DNA from: Petaurus breviceps papuanus
Lineage: Eukaryota > Chordata > Mammalia > Diprotodontia > Petauridae
Assembly: GCA_028583685.1 (NCBI GenBank)
Contig: JAMXIF010000022.1
Span: 3,424,782-3,488,781 of the forward strand
DNA length: 64,000 nucleotides
Direction of reading: 5' to 3'
Shown: positions 63,565-64,000 of the stretch, one piece after another
Layout: each line of letters begins with the position of its first letter
How positions within the stretch are numbered: the stretch's first letter is position 1
Program-made: the position numbers and the translations under genes
The notes under the pieces: generated by a model
What the model was told of the DNA's origin: nothing
Seen by the model: only the letters and a program-made list of their open reading frames with translations
Databases searched by the model: none

Positions 63565-64000
63565 TATTATATTCATCATCCTCCATATCAGGTCACCAGA
63601 ACTCAAATGGGATGGCTTCAACCCCATTTTTACTCAAGCATTCCATATGGCAACATCTATCAAATAACATTTTTCTTATTCTTTCATGTATGAATGGACT
63701 AGATAGCCACTTGGGTCCCTTTTAGTTCTCAAAGTCTGTGAATCAGTGATGATTGGCACAGCTATCAGCAGATCTGAAAGAGAGGAGAAACCTATAAAGC
63801 TTCAGCATGTAGGGAATGCTGAGGGCTTCACATAAGGGATCCCACATCCTTCTGGGATGATGCAAGATGATGCAGATGCGCAAGAGATCCCAAAACTCAG
63901 GGAACCGAAGGCACTAGATGGTCTTTGCTGCCACAGACTCAGATTGGGAGACAAGTACTTGTCCCAAGTTCAAGGTATCTGGACATGCCTCTTACACTAC
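63565..64000. other. Unassigned sequence to window end
   Basis: A SINE-tail-like phrase lies at about 63690-63745 (gactagatagccacttgggt ccctttt). The rest shows no gene or repeat. Confidence 0.35.

Overview
The window is vertebrate, almost certainly marsupial, nuclear DNA with no host protein-coding gene that I can support. The diagnosis rests on its interspersed repeats. There are many tRNA-headed SINEs beginning ggcagctaggtggcacagtg (or ggggcggctaggtagc) of the kind that fills marsupial genomes. There are very many ancient MIR/CORE-SINE, L2 and L3/CR1 copies, and several marsupial-type L1 copies. DNA is AT-rich and CpG-poor. I cannot fix the species. No spliced gene, CpG island, rRNA, functional tRNA or CRISPR is visible, so this reads as an intergenic desert or the inside of a large intron. 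The longer open frames are L1, L2 or simple-repeat sequence, or chance.

Layout. 1-3.1 kb: an unclassified LTR-like stretch, a MIR-like piece, a small minisatellite built from a SINE tail, an L3/CR1 fragment and an L2 end. 3.15-7.92 kb: a long reverse-strand L1 (3'UTR, decayed ORF2, ORF1-ORF2 spacer) carrying a SINE in its endonuclease domain. 8-12 kb: an L1 3' end, L2/MIR pieces, a SINE. 12.03-13.87 kb: a reverse-strand L1 lacking most of ORF2. 14.2-15.6 kb: (AC)n and a very long pyrimidine tract. 16-21.6 kb: MIR, L2 and SINE fossils with unassigned sequence. 21.68-22.97 kb: an L1 5' end that stops inside ORF1 yet is flanked by a target-site duplication. 23.5-25 kb: an L2 reverse-transcriptase fossil hit by a MIR and a SINE. 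26.4-27.9 kb: AT-rich low-complexity DNA. 28.0-28.3 kb: a 7SL RNA retropseudogene inside an L2. 30-34 kb: L2 and an L1 3' end. 34.2-37.4 kb: mixed, with two blocks of mostly non-repetitive DNA that look like possible regulatory elements. 39.4 and 43.7 kb: (AAGG)n arrays. 41.2-42.8 kb: a long L2. 43.3-44 kb: an L3. 44-47 kb: L2, MIR and L3. 47.5-53.2 kb: a nested L1 complex, in which a HAL1-like element (5'UTR, ORF1 and 3'UTR, no ORF2) sits inside an older ORF2-deleted L1 that also took two SINEs. 53.2-58 kb: MIR, L3/CR1, a palindromic hAT-type element and a pentamer satellite. 58.5-59.4 kb: an L2 broken by a two-unit SINE insertion. 60-64 kb: MIR/L2 fossils and a possible conserved enhancer near 61.2 kb.

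Nothing here works as a gene system. The main interest is retrotransposon mechanics: three L1 copies that each lost ORF2 to a different extent, a 3'-truncated L1 with target-site duplication, a dimeric SINE that integrated as one unit, and a 7SL RNA pseudogene with its own target-site duplication. Family names come from remembered consensus sequences and motif reading, not from a database search. Most repeat boundaries are good to about 10-30 bases.
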